Shown in pieces: positions 13,723-13,847 of a stretch of 13,847 nt of DNA. The translations under genes were made by a program, and so were the position numbers. The stretch lies in contig JALUTL010000156.1 in assembly GCA_027016475.1 (NCBI GenBank), forward strand, positions 1 through 13,847. The letters run 5' to 3'. The notes beneath the pieces are model-generated. The model was not told the DNA's origin, ran no database searches, and saw only the letters and a list, made by a program, of their open reading frames with translations. Origin of the DNA: Candidatus Heimdallarchaeota archaeon (lineage in GTDB: Archaea > Asgardarchaeota > Heimdallarchaeia > Heimdallarchaeales > Kariarchaeaceae). Within the stretch, counting starts at the first letter, position 1. Every line of letters starts with the position of its first letter.

Positions 13723-13847
13723 CCGGAAAATTTACTGTGAAAAATTCTATGGTGTTTTTGTAATGAAAACAAACTCATTTGAACCCAATTGCTAAAAAAA
13801 TTTTTAATGGTGATTTTTATATGAATTTGCGCCTCATATTGTTAATC

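Noticed and set aside
13175..13778. Minus-strand frames of 121 and 91 codons opposite AIM24
   Set aside because: Shadows of the well-recognised AIM24 frame; Pro/Ser/Arg-rich translations typical of antisense reading.
1..13847. tRNA genes and CRISPR arrays
   Set aside because: No GTTCRANYC T-loop with a matching cloverleaf and no regularly spaced repeats were seen.

Overview
The window looks archaeal. Several genes begin with an ATG that lies about 23-26 nt downstream of an AT-rich TATA-like box with no room for a ribosome binding site (leaderless transcripts), while genes inside the one clear operon have good Shine-Dalgarno motifs. The DNA is AT-rich. The gene content (longin-like and V4R/Bet3-like proteins, an Uma2-type nuclease with a coiled-coil tail, AIM24, archaeal-style surface protein with a C-terminal membrane anchor) suggests an Asgard archaeon, but there is no marker gene here that proves it.

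Layout. 1-1209 (+): a broken multi-membrane-span protein of the GT-C/GT87-like kind. 1180-2418 (-): an intact metal-dependent amidohydrolase, tail to tail with it. 2447-3072: intergenic. 3102-4385 (+): a secreted, two-repeat, membrane-anchored surface protein. 4386-5730: eroded DNA and an Uma2-like pseudogene on the minus strand. 5953-8966 (+): a tight five-gene operon of a longin-like protein, two unknown small proteins and two V4R-domain proteins. 9136-9546 (+): a small four-span membrane protein. 9879-10383 (+): a second Uma2 gene with a frameshift in an A7 run. 10459-10980 (-): a CopD-like membrane protein, divergent from 11127-11733 (+), a pyroglutamyl peptidase gene with one frameshift but all catalytic residues. 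11813 to about 12168: a GC-rich, strongly structured stretch with its own TATA box, very probably a non-coding RNA gene that I cannot assign. 12182-12391 and 12447-12674 (-): two small proteins, the second MerF-like. 12930-13634 (+): an AIM24/TIGR00266 protein followed by a T-rich tandem repeat.

The most interesting unit is the 5953-8966 operon. V4R domains share the fold of Bet3, the core of the eukaryotic TRAPP tethering complex, and TRAPP is built from Bet3-like plus longin-like subunits. Here two V4R proteins are translationally coupled to a longin-like protein whose C-terminal half also has a pattern reminiscent of a DENN domain, the partner of longin folds in eukaryotic Rab-GTPase regulators. 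This is inference from reading the sequence and needs structure prediction to test.

At least four genes carry in-frame stops or single-base frameshifts. Some (stop plus frameshift in one gene) look like true decay; those in an A7 run or with an otherwise perfect protein could be assembly errors.
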